DNA of 64,000 nt from assembly GCF_947492965.1 (NCBI RefSeq), contig NZ_CANLOZ010000006.1, forward strand, positions 62,001-126,000. Direction: 5' to 3'. Positions 63,949-64,000 of this stretch are shown here, piece after piece. Source of the stretch: an uncultured Aquimarina sp. Lineage in GTDB: Bacteria > Bacteroidota > Bacteroidia > Flavobacteriales > Flavobacteriaceae. The translations under genes and the position numbers were made by a program. Numbering within the stretch: the stretch's first letter is position 1; the number at the start of each line of letters is the position of its first letter. Under the pieces are notes generated by a model that was not told the origin of the DNA, did not search any database, and saw only the letters and a list, made by a program, of their open reading frames with translations.

Positions 63949-64000
63949 ATGTCTATACAAAAACTTCAGGAAGAGATTGTTGATGAATTTAGCATGTTTG
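63949..64000 (+). CDS. sufE: SufE family sulfur acceptor (5' end only)
   Basis: Only 17 codons are in the window (MSIQKLQEEIVDEFSMF), but IQKLQEEIVDEFSMF is the typical N-terminus of SufE, which accepts sulfur from SufS and hands it to SufBCD. Position after sufS supports this. The catalytic Cys lies beyond the window end. Confidence 0.75.
   Translation, partial: MSIQKLQEEIVDEFSMF

Overview
The window is AT-rich chromosomal DNA from a member of the Flavobacteriaceae (Bacteroidota), most likely marine; the genus cannot be fixed from sequence alone. Evidence: promoters of the Bacteroidota type (TTG, a spacer of about 19-20 nt, then TAnnTTTG), few Shine-Dalgarno sites, three proteins with a C-terminal type IX secretion (T9SS type A) sorting domain, many lipoproteins, an OmpA protein with TSP3 repeats, a hybrid two-component regulator (HTCS), and the conserved order purN / acpP-fabF-rnc-(IPExxxVDY)-pyk. 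No tRNA, rRNA, CRISPR array, insertion sequence or prophage was seen.

Layout. 1-9.5 kb: a minus-strand block with an alpha/beta hydrolase cut by the window edge, an AddB-like nuclease, an OmpA-family protein and an AddA-like helicase/nuclease, then superoxide dismutase on the plus strand. 9.5-16 kb: amidophosphoribosyltransferase (PurF), a PfkB sugar kinase, a secreted astacin-like metalloprotease, a START-domain protein, a viroplasmin/RNase H fusion and PurN. 16-20.4 kb: the fatty-acid, RNase III and pyruvate kinase cluster. 20.4-23.2 kb: a PAS histidine kinase/response regulator pair and two small membrane proteins. 23.2-28.7 kb: minus-strand genes for exported proteins, mostly of unknown function, with three copies of a 35-nt intergenic element around them. 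29.2-38.7 kb: two membrane GAF-AraC regulators flanking a 1302-aa HTCS, then a 951-aa BNR/VPS10-like secreted protein. 38.8-46.4 kb: aminopeptidase P, a VOC protein, a di-heme cytochrome c peroxidase, BrnQ, an alpha/beta hydrolase, ThiL and small proteins.

46.5-55.2 kb is the most distinctive region. Three tandem 'choice-of-anchor B' propeller paralogs (one lipoprotein, two T9SS cargo) lead into a propeller lipoprotein, an MbnP-family lipoprotein and a MauG/MbnH-type di-heme peroxidase. In the characterised MbnP/MbnH pair the di-heme enzyme oxidises a tryptophan of MbnP to kynurenine as part of copper binding. The pairing here, with surface propellers in the same transcription unit, suggests an extracytoplasmic copper or oxidative protein-modification module not linked to methanobactin.

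55.3-64 kb: Fe-S assembly genes in the order sufA-like, sufB, a small lipoprotein gene, sufC, sufD, then sufS and sufE. An oppositely oriented serine hydrolase separates sufD from sufS, and a T9SS-exported alpha/beta hydrolase separates sufS from sufE, which is cut by the window end.

Several starts were moved downstream of the longest open frame where an ATG, a signal peptide or a terminator argued for it (ompA, thiL, sufB, sufS and others). In two genes (addA, addB) a TTG or GTG start is needed.
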